This document shows, one piece after another, positions 8,153-15,408 of a stretch of DNA of 57,774 bases (position 1 is its first letter; each line of letters begins with the position of its first letter). Below the pieces are notes generated by a model that made no database searches, was not told the DNA's origin, and worked only from the letters and a program-made list of their open reading frames with translations. Both the position numbers and the translations under genes were made by a program. Source of the stretch: Pedobacter sp. AK013. Lineage in GTDB: Bacteria > Bacteroidota > Bacteroidia > Sphingobacteriales > Sphingobacteriaceae. The DNA is taken from NCBI RefSeq assembly GCF_014205835.1, contig NZ_JACHCQ010000037.1, positions 1-57,774 of the forward strand. Reading direction: 5' to 3'.

Positions 8153-8180
8153 TTCAAGATAATCTAATTTAAATGTACAC

Positions 8181-8711
8181 ATGAGCTTGAATAATAATAC
8201 AGTAGAATACCTTCAAAAACAATACGATCACGCATTCGAGATGGTTAAATTTGGAGAAACTAAAAACACAACATTAATCGCCTTTAATGGAGCAATAATA
8301 GTTGGTTTTGCACAATTATTCAAAGATGCTAACCAATTAGTAACTTGGTACCTATACTATGCTATTGCTATGTGTTCTGTATCTGTATTTGTCAGTTTTT
8401 GCTCACTGATTGCAAAGATCAAACACAAAACAAATAATGTTCCGATGTATCAGAGTGATAATTTGATGTTCTATGCAACCTTAGCTTGTTATGAGCCAGA
8501 TCCATTGATTGCGAAACTCGAGGCAGAGTATGGATGCATTAGCTCTGGAACAAGGCAAGAGAATGATATTGCTCGTCAAGTAATTATCACAAGTCAGATT
8601 GCAAGTCGAAAATTCAAATACTTTAATGCAGCTATTGCTTTCACCTTTTCTGGTCTCTTGAGCCCATTGGTATGGGTGATATACAAGTTATGCTTAAACA
8701 ATGATAAATAA
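8181..8711 (+). CDS. pycTM: Pycsar transmembrane effector (PycTM-like)
   Basis: The 176-residue protein fits the Pycsar effector domain. An N-terminal helix leads to KNTTLIAFNGAIIVGF (28-43, first membrane segment). A second membrane segment lies at about 54-79. A cytosolic part with NLMFYATLACYEPDP (94-108) and ENDIARQVIITSQIASRKF (127-145) follows, and a third membrane segment lies at about 148-171. Such effectors are thought to damage the inner membrane once a cyclic pyrimidine nucleotide accumulates. The gene sits between two pycC genes. It is 28 bases after the first, and its stop overlaps the second's start by one base (TAATG). No separate nucleotide-binding domain is visible. Confidence 0.83.
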   Translation: MSLNNNTVEYLQKQYDHAFEMVKFGETKNTTLIAFNGAIIVGFAQLFKDANQLVTWYLYYAIAMCSVSVFVSFCSLIAKIKHKTNNVPMYQSDNLMFYATLACYEPDPLIAKLEAEYGCISSGTRQENDIARQVIITSQIASRKFKYFNAAIAFTFSGLLSPLVWVIYKLCLNNDK

Positions 8712-9451
8712 TGGGACTGAAAGAAGATATAACGAACAAGGTAAAAGAGATACTTGAGACAAATGTGCCTATTCAAGAGGTAAGTTACGTGCCCGATATA
8801 TCAGATACAAAACTCACATTTAACGGTTCCGGGTTGAGTTTCTACGCAGCAGTATTATACATCGACATGCGCGGTTCAACAAAAGTATTAAATAAACACA
8901 ATCGCCCCACAATAGCTAAAATACATAAAGCATATCTACACACGACGGTTAAGGTTGCCACTTTTTTAGGAGGAGATGTAAGAAGTTTTAATGGTGATAG
9001 TGTCTTAGCGTTCTTTCAAGGGAATTCCAAAGAAGCAATAAACAATGCTGTTAGAGCTGCAATGGAAATTAATTATTTGATTACAAGCTCCGAGTCAGGA
9101 ATAAATCCACTACTATCTAAATATTCGGCCGTAGACTTTGGAATAGGTATCGATTTCGGAAAGATACTTTGTTCCAAAATTGGAGTCGGTAGAGATAATA
9201 CAACTCAAGATTTGATATGGATTGGTAATGCCGTGAACAAATCTACAGTTATAAGTGATCAATGCAGTTCTATTAGCCATATTGGTATATCAGATATTGT
9301 GCACATAAATTTATTTGATGATCTACGTTATCACAAATTTAAGGATGCTTTTGGATATGAACGATCAAATGACATGTGGGTAAAGCACTATTTAACTTAT
9401 AATGATGCCACAGAAAACTTCTACAAGACAAGTTATCAATGTATCATATAA
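8711..9451 (+). CDS. pycC: Pyrimidine nucleotide cyclase, Pycsar PycC (second, divergent copy)
   Basis: The 246-residue cyclase is clearly different from the one at 7448. It has a YVPDISDTKLTF lead-in, VLYIDMRGST with Tyr50 and metal ligand Asp52, and RSFNGDSVLAFF with the second ligand Asp96. DLIWIGNAVNKS (167-178) keeps the Asn usual in class III cyclases. Two catalytic aspartates and the Tyr before the first one are all present, so it should be active. Its start overlaps the stop of pycTM, so the two are translationally coupled. It probably belongs to another PycC subgroup than the first copy. The two could make different pyrimidine signals or respond to different phages. A dyad at 9469-9497 lies 17 bases after the stop. 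Confidence 0.85.
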   Translation: MGLKEDITNKVKEILETNVPIQEVSYVPDISDTKLTFNGSGLSFYAAVLYIDMRGSTKVLNKHNRPTIAKIHKAYLHTTVKVATFLGGDVRSFNGDSVLAFFQGNSKEAINNAVRAAMEINYLITSSESGINPLLSKYSAVDFGIGIDFGKILCSKIGVGRDNTTQDLIWIGNAVNKSTVISDQCSSISHIGISDIVHINLFDDLRYHKFKDAFGYERSNDMWVKHYLTYNDATENFYKTSYQCII

Positions 9452-9453
9452 AT

Positions 9454-9499
9454 TAATCATTACACTAATTTAAGCTTGTAATCTCAACACGCTTAAAGG
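9454..9499. repeat. Intergenic dyad, second close copy of the 6011-6055 element
   Basis: ATTAATCATT is followed by TTTAAGC (9469-9475), 15 loop bases and GCTTAAA (9491-9497), a perfect seven-base inverted repeat. The same order of blocks is present at about 6011-6055, and a more distant version at 4163-4199. All three lie within 60 bases downstream of a stop codon in the island. There is no T-run after the stem, so it is not a standard terminator. Confidence 0.45.
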
Positions 9500-9609
9500 A
9501 TCTACGGCATAAACGCTCCTATGGCAACCGCACAGCCTATTTATATCCGTTCCTCCTTTGCTTAGTTGATCTTAAAGCTTGCCATCGTACCATAATTAAT
9601 TCAAATCTT

Positions 9610-10071
9610 ATGGTACAAGAACAAAACCAATTTAAAGTGGCTGAAGTCGAAGTAAGCTACAAATCAAACTACAACATTACGGAACGGCCAAAAATCAACA
9701 GTTCTCGAGATGCTTACAAAGTATTAATGCAACATTGGCACTTGGGAAAGATTGAGCTATTAGAGGAATTTAAGGTGATTTTACTAAACAACAGTAACCG
9801 AGTATTGGGAATTGTTGATATATCCACTGGTGGAGTACAAGGAACATTAGCTGATGCGAAGATTATATTCTCTGTTGCTTTAAAGACGAATAGTAGTAAA
9901 ATAATATTGGCGCATAACCATCCGAGCAGCAATACAAATCCTAGTGAGGCTGACAAGAAACTCACCCAAAAGTTAACTGAGGGAGGAAAGCTATTAGATA
10001 TCGAGGTGTGCGACCATTTGATAGTTACCAACTACAGCTATTACAGTTTTGCCGATGATGGAATGATTTAA
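9610..10071 (+). CDS. RadC-like JAB/MPN domain protein
   Basis: The 153-residue protein matches the C-terminal JAB (MPN+) domain of RadC-family proteins. EEFKVILLNNSNRVLG is followed by the metal-binding HNHPSSNTNPSEAD (about residues 100-113), CDHLIVT and YYSFADDG. It lacks the helix-hairpin-helix region of full-length RadC. Stand-alone copies of this size are common on integrative elements, phages and plasmids in Bacteroidota. The RadC name is historical, and its role in repair is doubtful; a protease or deubiquitinase-like activity has been proposed for JAB domains. It probably belongs to the mobile element's own gene set, lying near the integrase. Confidence 0.85.
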   Translation: MVQEQNQFKVAEVEVSYKSNYNITERPKINSSRDAYKVLMQHWHLGKIELLEEFKVILLNNSNRVLGIVDISTGGVQGTLADAKIIFSVALKTNSSKIILAHNHPSSNTNPSEADKKLTQKLTEGGKLLDIEVCDHLIVTNYSYYSFADDGMI

Positions 10072-10189
10072 TTAACTTTATGACAAAGCACAATTTAATC
10101 ACCTCATGCGATTTAATTTGTCATTTTTCACTCCGTAATTGCAAAGACTTTCTTAAATCACGAACTTAGTACTATACTAAATTACATTT

Positions 10190-10693
10190 ATGAGTCTAGA
10201 AAAATTAAATGCTCGCATCCTTGAACGTTTCAGGGAAACCAAATCAAGGCCGAATGGTATATTACCGGAAAGATGGCTAACACAAGTTTTATTACCATCA
10301 TTAAACCCTAAAGAACAAACTTTAATTAATGACTCCATTAAGGATCTAGTTGGTAAAGATTATATAGTTGAGGAAAATAAAGCTATAGGATATTGTTTGG
10401 TGCTAACTGAAAATGGTTATAAACACATTTACCCGATTAATGAAGTTCAAACGAAACAAAAAATTAAAGATGCAATAAATACCCAATTTCGAAGTCAGAA
10501 TAGCAAGCCAAATCATGTAATACAAGATAGATGGATAAATCAGGTTTTAATGCAAAGTTTAAATCCTAGGGAACAAGAGTATCTGGGTATTGCTATTGAT
10601 GAAATGATTGAGGATAAGTCAATAACTTGTGAAAATCGAAGTGGGATGAATTGTCTTGTCTTAAGTCAGGCTGGGTTTGACAGTCTATATTAA
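10190..10693 (+). CDS. Hypothetical protein of two tandem winged-helix-like repeats
   Basis: The 167 residues are two copies of one domain of about 80 residues. Copy one runs from ILERFRETKSRPNGILPERW to a YCLVLTENGYKHIY end. Copy two runs from INTQFRSQNSKPNHVIQDRW to a NCLVLSQAGFDSLY end. LNPKEQ/LNPREQ lies in the middle of each. The order helix, helix, basic segment, then a short hairpin ending in LTxxG looks like a winged helix, so DNA binding is plausible. It sits convergent to the integrase gene with a strong shared terminator between them. It could be an excisionase-type or regulatory protein of the element, but I do not recognise the family. Confidence 0.6.
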   Translation: MSLEKLNARILERFRETKSRPNGILPERWLTQVLLPSLNPKEQTLINDSIKDLVGKDYIVEENKAIGYCLVLTENGYKHIYPINEVQTKQKIKDAINTQFRSQNSKPNHVIQDRWINQVLMQSLNPREQEYLGIAIDEMIEDKSITCENRSGMNCLVLSQAGFDSLY

Positions 10694-10729
10694 ATTATAG
10701 TTAATAAAGTTTTTATCAAGAACATAATT

Positions 10730-10766
10730 ATGCCTTGGGCTACTCGCCCAGGGCATTATAATTTTA
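10730..10766. terminator. Strong stem-loop terminator between convergent genes
   Basis: ATGCCTTGGGC (10730-10740) pairs with GCCCAGGGCAT (10746-10756) over 11 base pairs with one G-T pair and a five-base loop. AT-rich sequence follows on both sides. It lies between the two-repeat gene and the convergent integrase remnant and can serve both. Confidence 0.75.
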
Positions 10767-10794
10767 TAACATAAAGAATCATGATAGATTTTCT

Positions 10795-11912
10795 CTATAA
10801 TGATGGCAGTACATCCTTTAATTTATCGTCATTCATCTCCCCTAAGCCTCTTAAATAGTTTAGGGTGACAATCTCATGTTGGAATGCTGTAAAAGTTGCT
10901 GTACGATATGCAAATCTTTAGTTTTCTGATAAACATTAATAACCGCTGTATGTCTAAATGAATAAATCGTTTGGTTAGCTTCTAGAATTCTTTCTTTAAA
11001 CATCTTGATTTTCTCCTTTCCCCACATCAAATTAAAGTAACCAACGCTATAAGGCTCAGTCGTAAGCGTAAAAATATTTGCTTCAGGATTGTCGACATTA
11101 ATTAATCTTGCACGAAGCACATCCTGAATATAAGCAGGAATATGAACAGTTCTGATACGTTTACTTTTGTTCTCACTTCCCGATAACTGAATTTGAGTAA
11201 AGTCCTTAACAATATGCCTCAACTTTAATAACCGTATTTCATGGTGTGGTCGAAGTAAACACCCATAAGTCAGCAGACAACATAAGTGGAGATTTGGCTG
11301 ATTGGTTTTTAAATAATCAAGTACATTTCTCAACTGCTTATCCGAATAAGGAACATGCAATGATGCTTTAGCTTTGGCAGGTTTTGTATTTTTTACGATG
11401 TTCTGTGTGGCAAATCCTTTCCTAACCATTTCATTAAAGAACATACCTAGGCATCTACGCCTATTAATATAATTTCTTTCACTAGTTTGGAACTTATTTA
11501 AGAAAGTTTCAACCTTATCGAGCTTCAAACTGTCGCATTTACTGTTTAAGTCAGACGATGACAGAAAATCGATAAACATTCGATGTACAGCCTTTAGATT
11601 ACGTTTATAAAGGTCACAAAGATTAGATTCCAATTTCTCAGCGAGTATCATTGATAGTGACTGTCTTAGACTTGGTTTTTCAGATTCGATCTCAAAAGGA
11701 TTCCAACCGCTTTTTAAAGCTGAGTTTACCTCAAATAACAATTGTTGAGCAAGTCTGTCTCTATCCTTGATATTGGTAAACTGATTGGGATTGATGTTAA
11801 GATTTAAGCAGTTGCCATTATAATGACGGACTCTTTTACCATCATAATTGTAAATTACATAGCAACGTCCTTTTGACGTTTTAGGTGTAAAGATTTTTGG
11901 TGTTGTAAACAT
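10795..11912 (-). pseudogene. Tyrosine integrase with one-base frameshift before the catalytic Tyr
   Basis: The main frame (10860-11912) encodes 350 residues of a Bacteroidota-type tyrosine recombinase. It has a SAM-like core-binding region at about 85-175, Arg221 in LLRPHHEI, Lys near 249, Arg320 in IYSFRHTA and His343 in LLQHSN. It then stops at LSP without the catalytic tyrosine. In the -1 frame the sequence continues EIVTLNYLRGLGEMNDD to a stop at 10795, which is exactly the missing tail with the Tyr. Loss of one G in ATGGAG near 10873-10877 explains the change. It is adjacent to the tRNA-Arg it presumably used as an attachment site. Inactive, unless the shift is a sequencing error or is bypassed. 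Confidence 0.85.
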
Positions 11913-11965
11913 GGTTTAACCTCATTTGATGCCCCAAGGCTAAGATTAAATCATTTAAAGTGTTG

Positions 11966-11990
11966 ACAATCAGACGAGAATCGAACTCAT
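11966..11990. other. Candidate attachment junction (attR/attL core) of the island
   Basis: The tRNA matches the expected consensus up to the end of its T-stem (11974) and diverges from 11973 leftwards, toward the integrase. The crossover core should therefore lie within the T-arm. No second copy of this T-arm sequence was seen near the left end of the window, so the other junction must be outside it. Confidence 0.4.
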
Positions 11991-12037
11991 ATCTAAAGTT
12001 TAGGAAACTTCTATTCTATCCGTTGAACTACGGGACC
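11966..12037 (-). tRNA. tRNA-Arg(CCT) with a disrupted 3' acceptor strand
   Basis: Read on the minus strand: acceptor GGTCCCG, D-arm GTTC...GAAT, anticodon arm GAAGT-TTCCTAA-ACTTT with anticodon CCT, four-base variable region, and T-arm ATGAG-TTCGATT-CTCGT. All of these are good. The final seven bases should be close to CGGGACC but read CTGATTG, so only two Watson-Crick pairs and one wobble remain in the acceptor stem. The change starts one base after the T-stem, on the side facing the integrase. This is what is expected if the integrative element joined here without rebuilding the tRNA 3' end. The promoter is intact. The gene product is probably not a working tRNA. Confidence 0.75.
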
Positions 12038-12047
12038 ATTTATTGCG

Positions 12048-12055
12048 CAAATATA
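12048..12055 (-). promoter_or_regulatory. -7 box of the tRNA-Arg promoter
   Basis: On the minus strand TATATTTG is a perfect TAnnTTTG box, ending 11 bases before the first base of the tRNA. A -33-like TTTTCTTG stretch lies upstream. The intact promoter contrasts with the broken 3' end of the gene. Confidence 0.6.
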
Positions 12056-12245
12056 ACAAAAGTTTTGTCGCAAGAAAATTCATTTTAACCAGCATTTAAC
12101 TCAAGGAAATTGTTTAAAAAAATCAATTATAACAATGCCCTGTCGAGATTATCTGGCCTTTAGTCGCATCAATAAAAACTGTACTACTCACCATAATAAA
12201 TCTTTTCAATAGCCTCATCTTTGTTCTATCAAATTTATTAAGGAC

Positions 12246-12965
12246 ATGAAACTAACAAAAAATAAAATCCTGATTACAGGAGGTGCAAGTGGCATAGGTT
12301 TCGGGCTAGCAGAAAGGTTTATCCGAGAAAACAATACCGTAATTATCTGTGGCCGAAGAGAATCAGCTTTAAAGGAAGCCGCAGAAAAACTACCTTCTGT
12401 TATAACCAAAGTTTGCGATTTGGCCGTTGAAGCTGATCGGATTGAGTTGTATAACTGGATTGCGGAACATCACGGCGATTTAAATGTATTGGTTAATAAT
12501 GCAGGCATCCAGAACTGGATGAACATTAAGGACAGCGATTTTTACCAAAAAGCCGATGCTGAAATTACGACGAATATTTTAGCGCCGCTCCATTTAACAA
12601 AATTGTTTAGCCAGCTAAATTCGTTAGATACCATTATTAATGTAACATCGGGATTGGCATTTGTACCTTTATCGGCGGTACCTGTTTATTGTGGAACCAA
12701 AGCATTTATGCGCTCTTTTACGCTCTCTTTACGTCATAGCCTAAAGTCGGATATCGAGGTTATTGAAATGATTCCTCCAGCTTTAAATACCGATCTGGGC
12801 GGTAAAGGGATACATAATGCACACCCATCGGTAAGCGACTTTGTAGAATCGGTATTTGCGCAGATGAAAGAAGGCAAAACAGAATTAACTTTTGGTACAA
12901 GTGCAGACAGGGCGAAGGCCAATAATGAGACGATAGCCGCATATTTTAACCGGATGAACCCTTAG
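12246..12965 (+). CDS. Short-chain dehydrogenase/reductase (SDR)
   Basis: This is a classical SDR of 239 residues. The NAD(P)-binding motif TGGASGIG is at 11-18, NNAG at 84-87, and the catalytic set Ser135, Tyr148 and Lys152 (YCGTK) is complete. The GRR segment at 36-38 after the second strand hints at NADP(H) preference. It resembles the DltE-like group of cytosolic oxidoreductases, whose substrates are mostly unknown. The conserved length and intact active site indicate a working chromosomal gene. It is the first ordinary gene after the island, and originally it probably lay directly convergent to metG (see the metG tail fragment downstream). Confidence 0.9.
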   Translation: MKLTKNKILITGGASGIGFGLAERFIRENNTVIICGRRESALKEAAEKLPSVITKVCDLAVEADRIELYNWIAEHHGDLNVLVNNAGIQNWMNIKDSDFYQKADAEITTNILAPLHLTKLFSQLNSLDTIINVTSGLAFVPLSAVPVYCGTKAFMRSFTLSLRHSLKSDIEVIEMIPPALNTDLGGKGIHNAHPSVSDFVESVFAQMKEGKTELTFGTSADRAKANNETIAAYFNRMNP

Positions 12966-12990
12966 ATTAAGTTTTTATGCAGCTAGATAA

Positions 12991-13025
12991 ATAATTAAAA
13001 GCCATTTGATTAATTTCAAATGGCT
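12991..13025 (-). terminator. Stem-loop terminator, best read on the minus strand
   Basis: AGCCATTTG (13000-13008) pairs with CAAATGGCT (13017-13025). On the minus strand the stem is followed by TTTTAATTATTTAT, a usable T-rich tail; on the plus strand the tail is poor. The only minus-strand sequence feeding into it is the metG tail fragment, so it looks like the relic of an ancestral metG terminator shared with the SDR gene. Confidence 0.55.
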
Positions 13026-13029
13026 GATT

Positions 13030-13097
13030 ATACCTTCCCAGAACTTTTCTAAAGGTGCCACAAAAGTGAGTTCACCTTTCAAGTTTTCGGCCATGCA
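13030..13097 (-). pseudogene. Decayed copy of the metG 3' end
   Basis: On the minus strand this encodes MAENLKGELTFVAPLEKFWEG. This aligns with the last residues of the real MetG (MAENAKGELTFVAPTSKFEDG). The two DNA copies share an unbroken 20-base match, GGTGCCACAAAAGTGAGTTC, at 13054-13073 and 23392-23411. Both copies face the same way. There is no upstream metG sequence here, so only the tail exists. It marks the left edge of the adhesin module. Confidence 0.8.
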
Positions 13098-13202
13098 GAA
13101 TCGCAATTCACCCAATCATGATCTACAATTGGTATAACAATCTGTTTATCCTGTCCAATTTTTAACCTTCAACTATTAACTGTATTTTAGCGATACCTCT
13201 AA

Positions 13203-14975
13203 ATGATGAACAGGTTAATTCTCCTTGCGCTATTGTTATGCTGTTGTTCTGTTCCTGTTTTTGCTCAGCAAAAGCTGATCGAACCCCTTATTAATGCCTG
13301 GAAAGTTGACGATACCAGCCAAACACATCGGGCTGAAGTTGGTTATGCGCAATTAAAGCTGCAAAAAGAAAGTCGGAAGACAAACCTGCCCCAGCATCAG
13401 CGCCTTATCAAAGCATTACATGCTTATGTTGGCCAAAATTCAGATGACCGGTTAAAAGTACGGCTAACCATGTACGAAATCTTGGGGAAATTTGAACTGG
13501 GCCTGAAAATTCTTCCGCAGGATTCAACAAATATTTATGACTGCATAAAGCTTGCGTACAAATTGAAAGATGACCAGCTTAAGGCCGAAGTATACACCCT
13601 TTGTGCAGAGGTTGGCAAGGGAACCAACAGATATGTGCTCTATAACCTAAAAGCAATAGAACTGGAACATAAGGTTGGATTTTCGCATTTTAAATACGTA
13701 CATAATCGTTTTTTTAATGTAAGCTTGGGCTTATACCAGAGCAATAACTACAGAAAAAGTATCGAATATGGTTTACAATGTTTGACGTTTAAAAATGTAA
13801 GAAAAGATACCTGGGACCCACGAGTCTATATTTTTCAACTGGATATTATTGGTGCATCCTATCTCAAGCTGAATCAGTACGACAGTGCCAGATATTATTA
13901 TCAGCAGATTATAGATACCTTAATAAAAACACCCGATGAAAATGCGAATGTTCAATCTTTATGGTTGGGCATTGCCAAAGGAAACATCGGACATACGTTA
14001 ATTTTGCAGGGTAAGGAAGCGCAGGGTATACCTTTGGTGAACCTGCAATTGCAAAACAGTACGGCAATTAAATCGTACAATAACATGGCTATTGCCCAGA
14101 ACATCCTGGCCGGCCTGGACTTTAAGTACAATAGATATCAAGAAGCAGTATCTAAATGGAAACAGGCTTACCATTGGGCCTTGCAGAGCGAATATTATGT
14201 AGTGGAGCAAAAGCTACTCGCGTTAAAGGGTATAGTGATGTGTTACCGGAAACTCCAGGTGCCAGACAGTGCCTATAAATATGACGATTTATACAATAGG
14301 CTCAATAACGAACGCCTTTTAGAACTTGGCTCTAAACAGTTGTCGGCCATTAAGACCAAAATAGAGTTTGATGATATACAAACTAACCTGGAAAACATCA
14401 GCACCAAATTGCGACAGGAGAAAATAATCCGGAATTTTATTTTAGGCGGTATTTTTCTTTTAGCAGTAATCAGCCTTTTGCTTTATAACCGACAGAAACT
14501 GAAAGTTAAGCACGAAACCGAGATTTTAAATCGCGATCGGATGGCCAAAGACCTCGAAATAAAAGAAGCCAGGGAACGAATCAATTCCTTTGCACTCAAC
14601 ATTGGACAAAAGGAAAAACTGATCAGAAACCTTGAAAGAACGATCAAAGCAAACGGAACAGATAACCTTAGCGATAGCTTGCTCAATTATGTGCTTGTAA
14701 CAGATGAGGAATGGCTCAGGTTTAAGGAAGCTTTTAGCAAGGCCTATCCTTTGTTTTTTCCTCGATTGAAACAAATTGTTGCTCACTTAAATCCTGCAGA
14801 AGAACGCTTGGCGAGCTTAATATGCCTCGACTTAAATAACCACCAAATTGCCAATATGCTTGGCATTAGTGCCTCTAGTGTTGCCCGTAGCAAGCGTAGG
14901 TTAAAACAACGGATTACAGTGCCTGAAGGCCAAACCCTCGAAAAATACATTTGTGACCTGAACGATTTGGTTTAA
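13203..14975 (+). CDS. Membrane-anchored TPR protein with C-terminal helix-turn-helix
   Basis: The 590-residue protein has a signal peptide (about 1-22, ending VFAQQ). TPR-like helical repeats follow (about 60-370, e.g. LDIIGASYLKLNQYDSARYYY). A transmembrane segment lies at about 408-428 (FILGGIFLLAVISLLLY) and a coiled coil at about 430-490. The LuxR-like HTH at about 530-575 (NHQIANMLGISASSVARSKRR) ends the protein. This arrangement is common in Bacteroidota. The periplasmic TPR part senses or binds a partner and the cytosolic HTH acts on DNA or signalling. It lies directly upstream of the giant adhesin and PorP-like genes and is the best candidate for their regulator. A possible -7 box (TATTTTAG) lies about 10 bases before the start. 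Confidence 0.8.
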   Translation: MMNRLILLALLLCCCSVPVFAQQKLIEPLINAWKVDDTSQTHRAEVGYAQLKLQKESRKTNLPQHQRLIKALHAYVGQNSDDRLKVRLTMYEILGKFELGLKILPQDSTNIYDCIKLAYKLKDDQLKAEVYTLCAEVGKGTNRYVLYNLKAIELEHKVGFSHFKYVHNRFFNVSLGLYQSNNYRKSIEYGLQCLTFKNVRKDTWDPRVYIFQLDIIGASYLKLNQYDSARYYYQQIIDTLIKTPDENANVQSLWLGIAKGNIGHTLILQGKEAQGIPLVNLQLQNSTAIKSYNNMAIAQNILAGLDFKYNRYQEAVSKWKQAYHWALQSEYYVVEQKLLALKGIVMCYRKLQVPDSAYKYDDLYNRLNNERLLELGSKQLSAIKTKIEFDDIQTNLENISTKLRQEKIIRNFILGGIFLLAVISLLLYNRQKLKVKHETEILNRDRMAKDLEIKEARERINSFALNIGQKEKLIRNLERTIKANGTDNLSDSLLNYVLVTDEEWLRFKEAFSKAYPLFFPRLKQIVAHLNPAEERLASLICLDLNNHQIANMLGISASSVARSKRRLKQRITVPEGQTLEKYICDLNDLV

Positions 14976-15218
14976 GGTAAGTTTCCAATAGGCCACTTGA
15001 CAAGAAACAAAGAGGACGGCCCAACGAATAAAAACAGTTGTCAATCCTGAGCCCGTTGACAGACAATCGGGTTGAAAGTTTTCAGTAATTAGCAGCCGTT
15101 TTTAAGTGCGGAGCTTTCCAATGCTAACTCACAACCCATAACTGAAATCCCCAATTGTCCGCTTTTTGTCCGCACCTTTTTCTTGTCTGAAGGCACTTTC
15201 TACGCCTAAATTTGGCCT
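14976..15218. other. Intergenic stretch without a recognisable gene
   Basis: I see no coding frame or clear stem-loop terminator. A direct repeat of GTCCGC occurs near 15158-15176. TTGACA occurs near 15055 but without a convincing Bacteroidota -7 box. The region separates the TPR/HTH regulator from the small membrane peptide and adhesin. Confidence 0.3.
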
Positions 15219-15332
15219 ATGTCCAATCCAAAGCGAACAACCGTACAAGCTGTAGTTACCATTGTTTTGGTGGCTTTACTGGTTATGCTACTGGTTTGGT
15301 GGCTCTTTGATCAACGTATGCAACGAGTTTAA
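15219..15332 (+). CDS. Possible 37-residue single-span membrane peptide
   Basis: ATG at 15219 opens a 37-codon frame, MSNPKRTTVQAVVTIVLVAL..., that ends in LFDQRMQRV. A basic N-terminus, about 20 uninterrupted hydrophobic residues and a charged tail give a textbook single membrane span. It lies 76 bases before the adhesin gene on the same strand. No family is recognised. The composition is unlikely for random sequence but the gene is short, so this is a moderate call. Confidence 0.45.
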   Translation: MSNPKRTTVQAVVTIVLVALLVMLLVWWLFDQRMQRV

Positions 15333-15408
15333 CGTACGATGAAAAGCAGGTGCCATTTCCAGTTTATTTATCAATAGGTACGCTTTATCGTCATCTAAAT
15401 TTTTAAAA

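Noticed and set aside
10860..10880. Programmed -1 frameshift producing the full integrase
   Set aside because: No slippery heptamer or downstream hairpin is seen at the site; a simple deletion explains it better.
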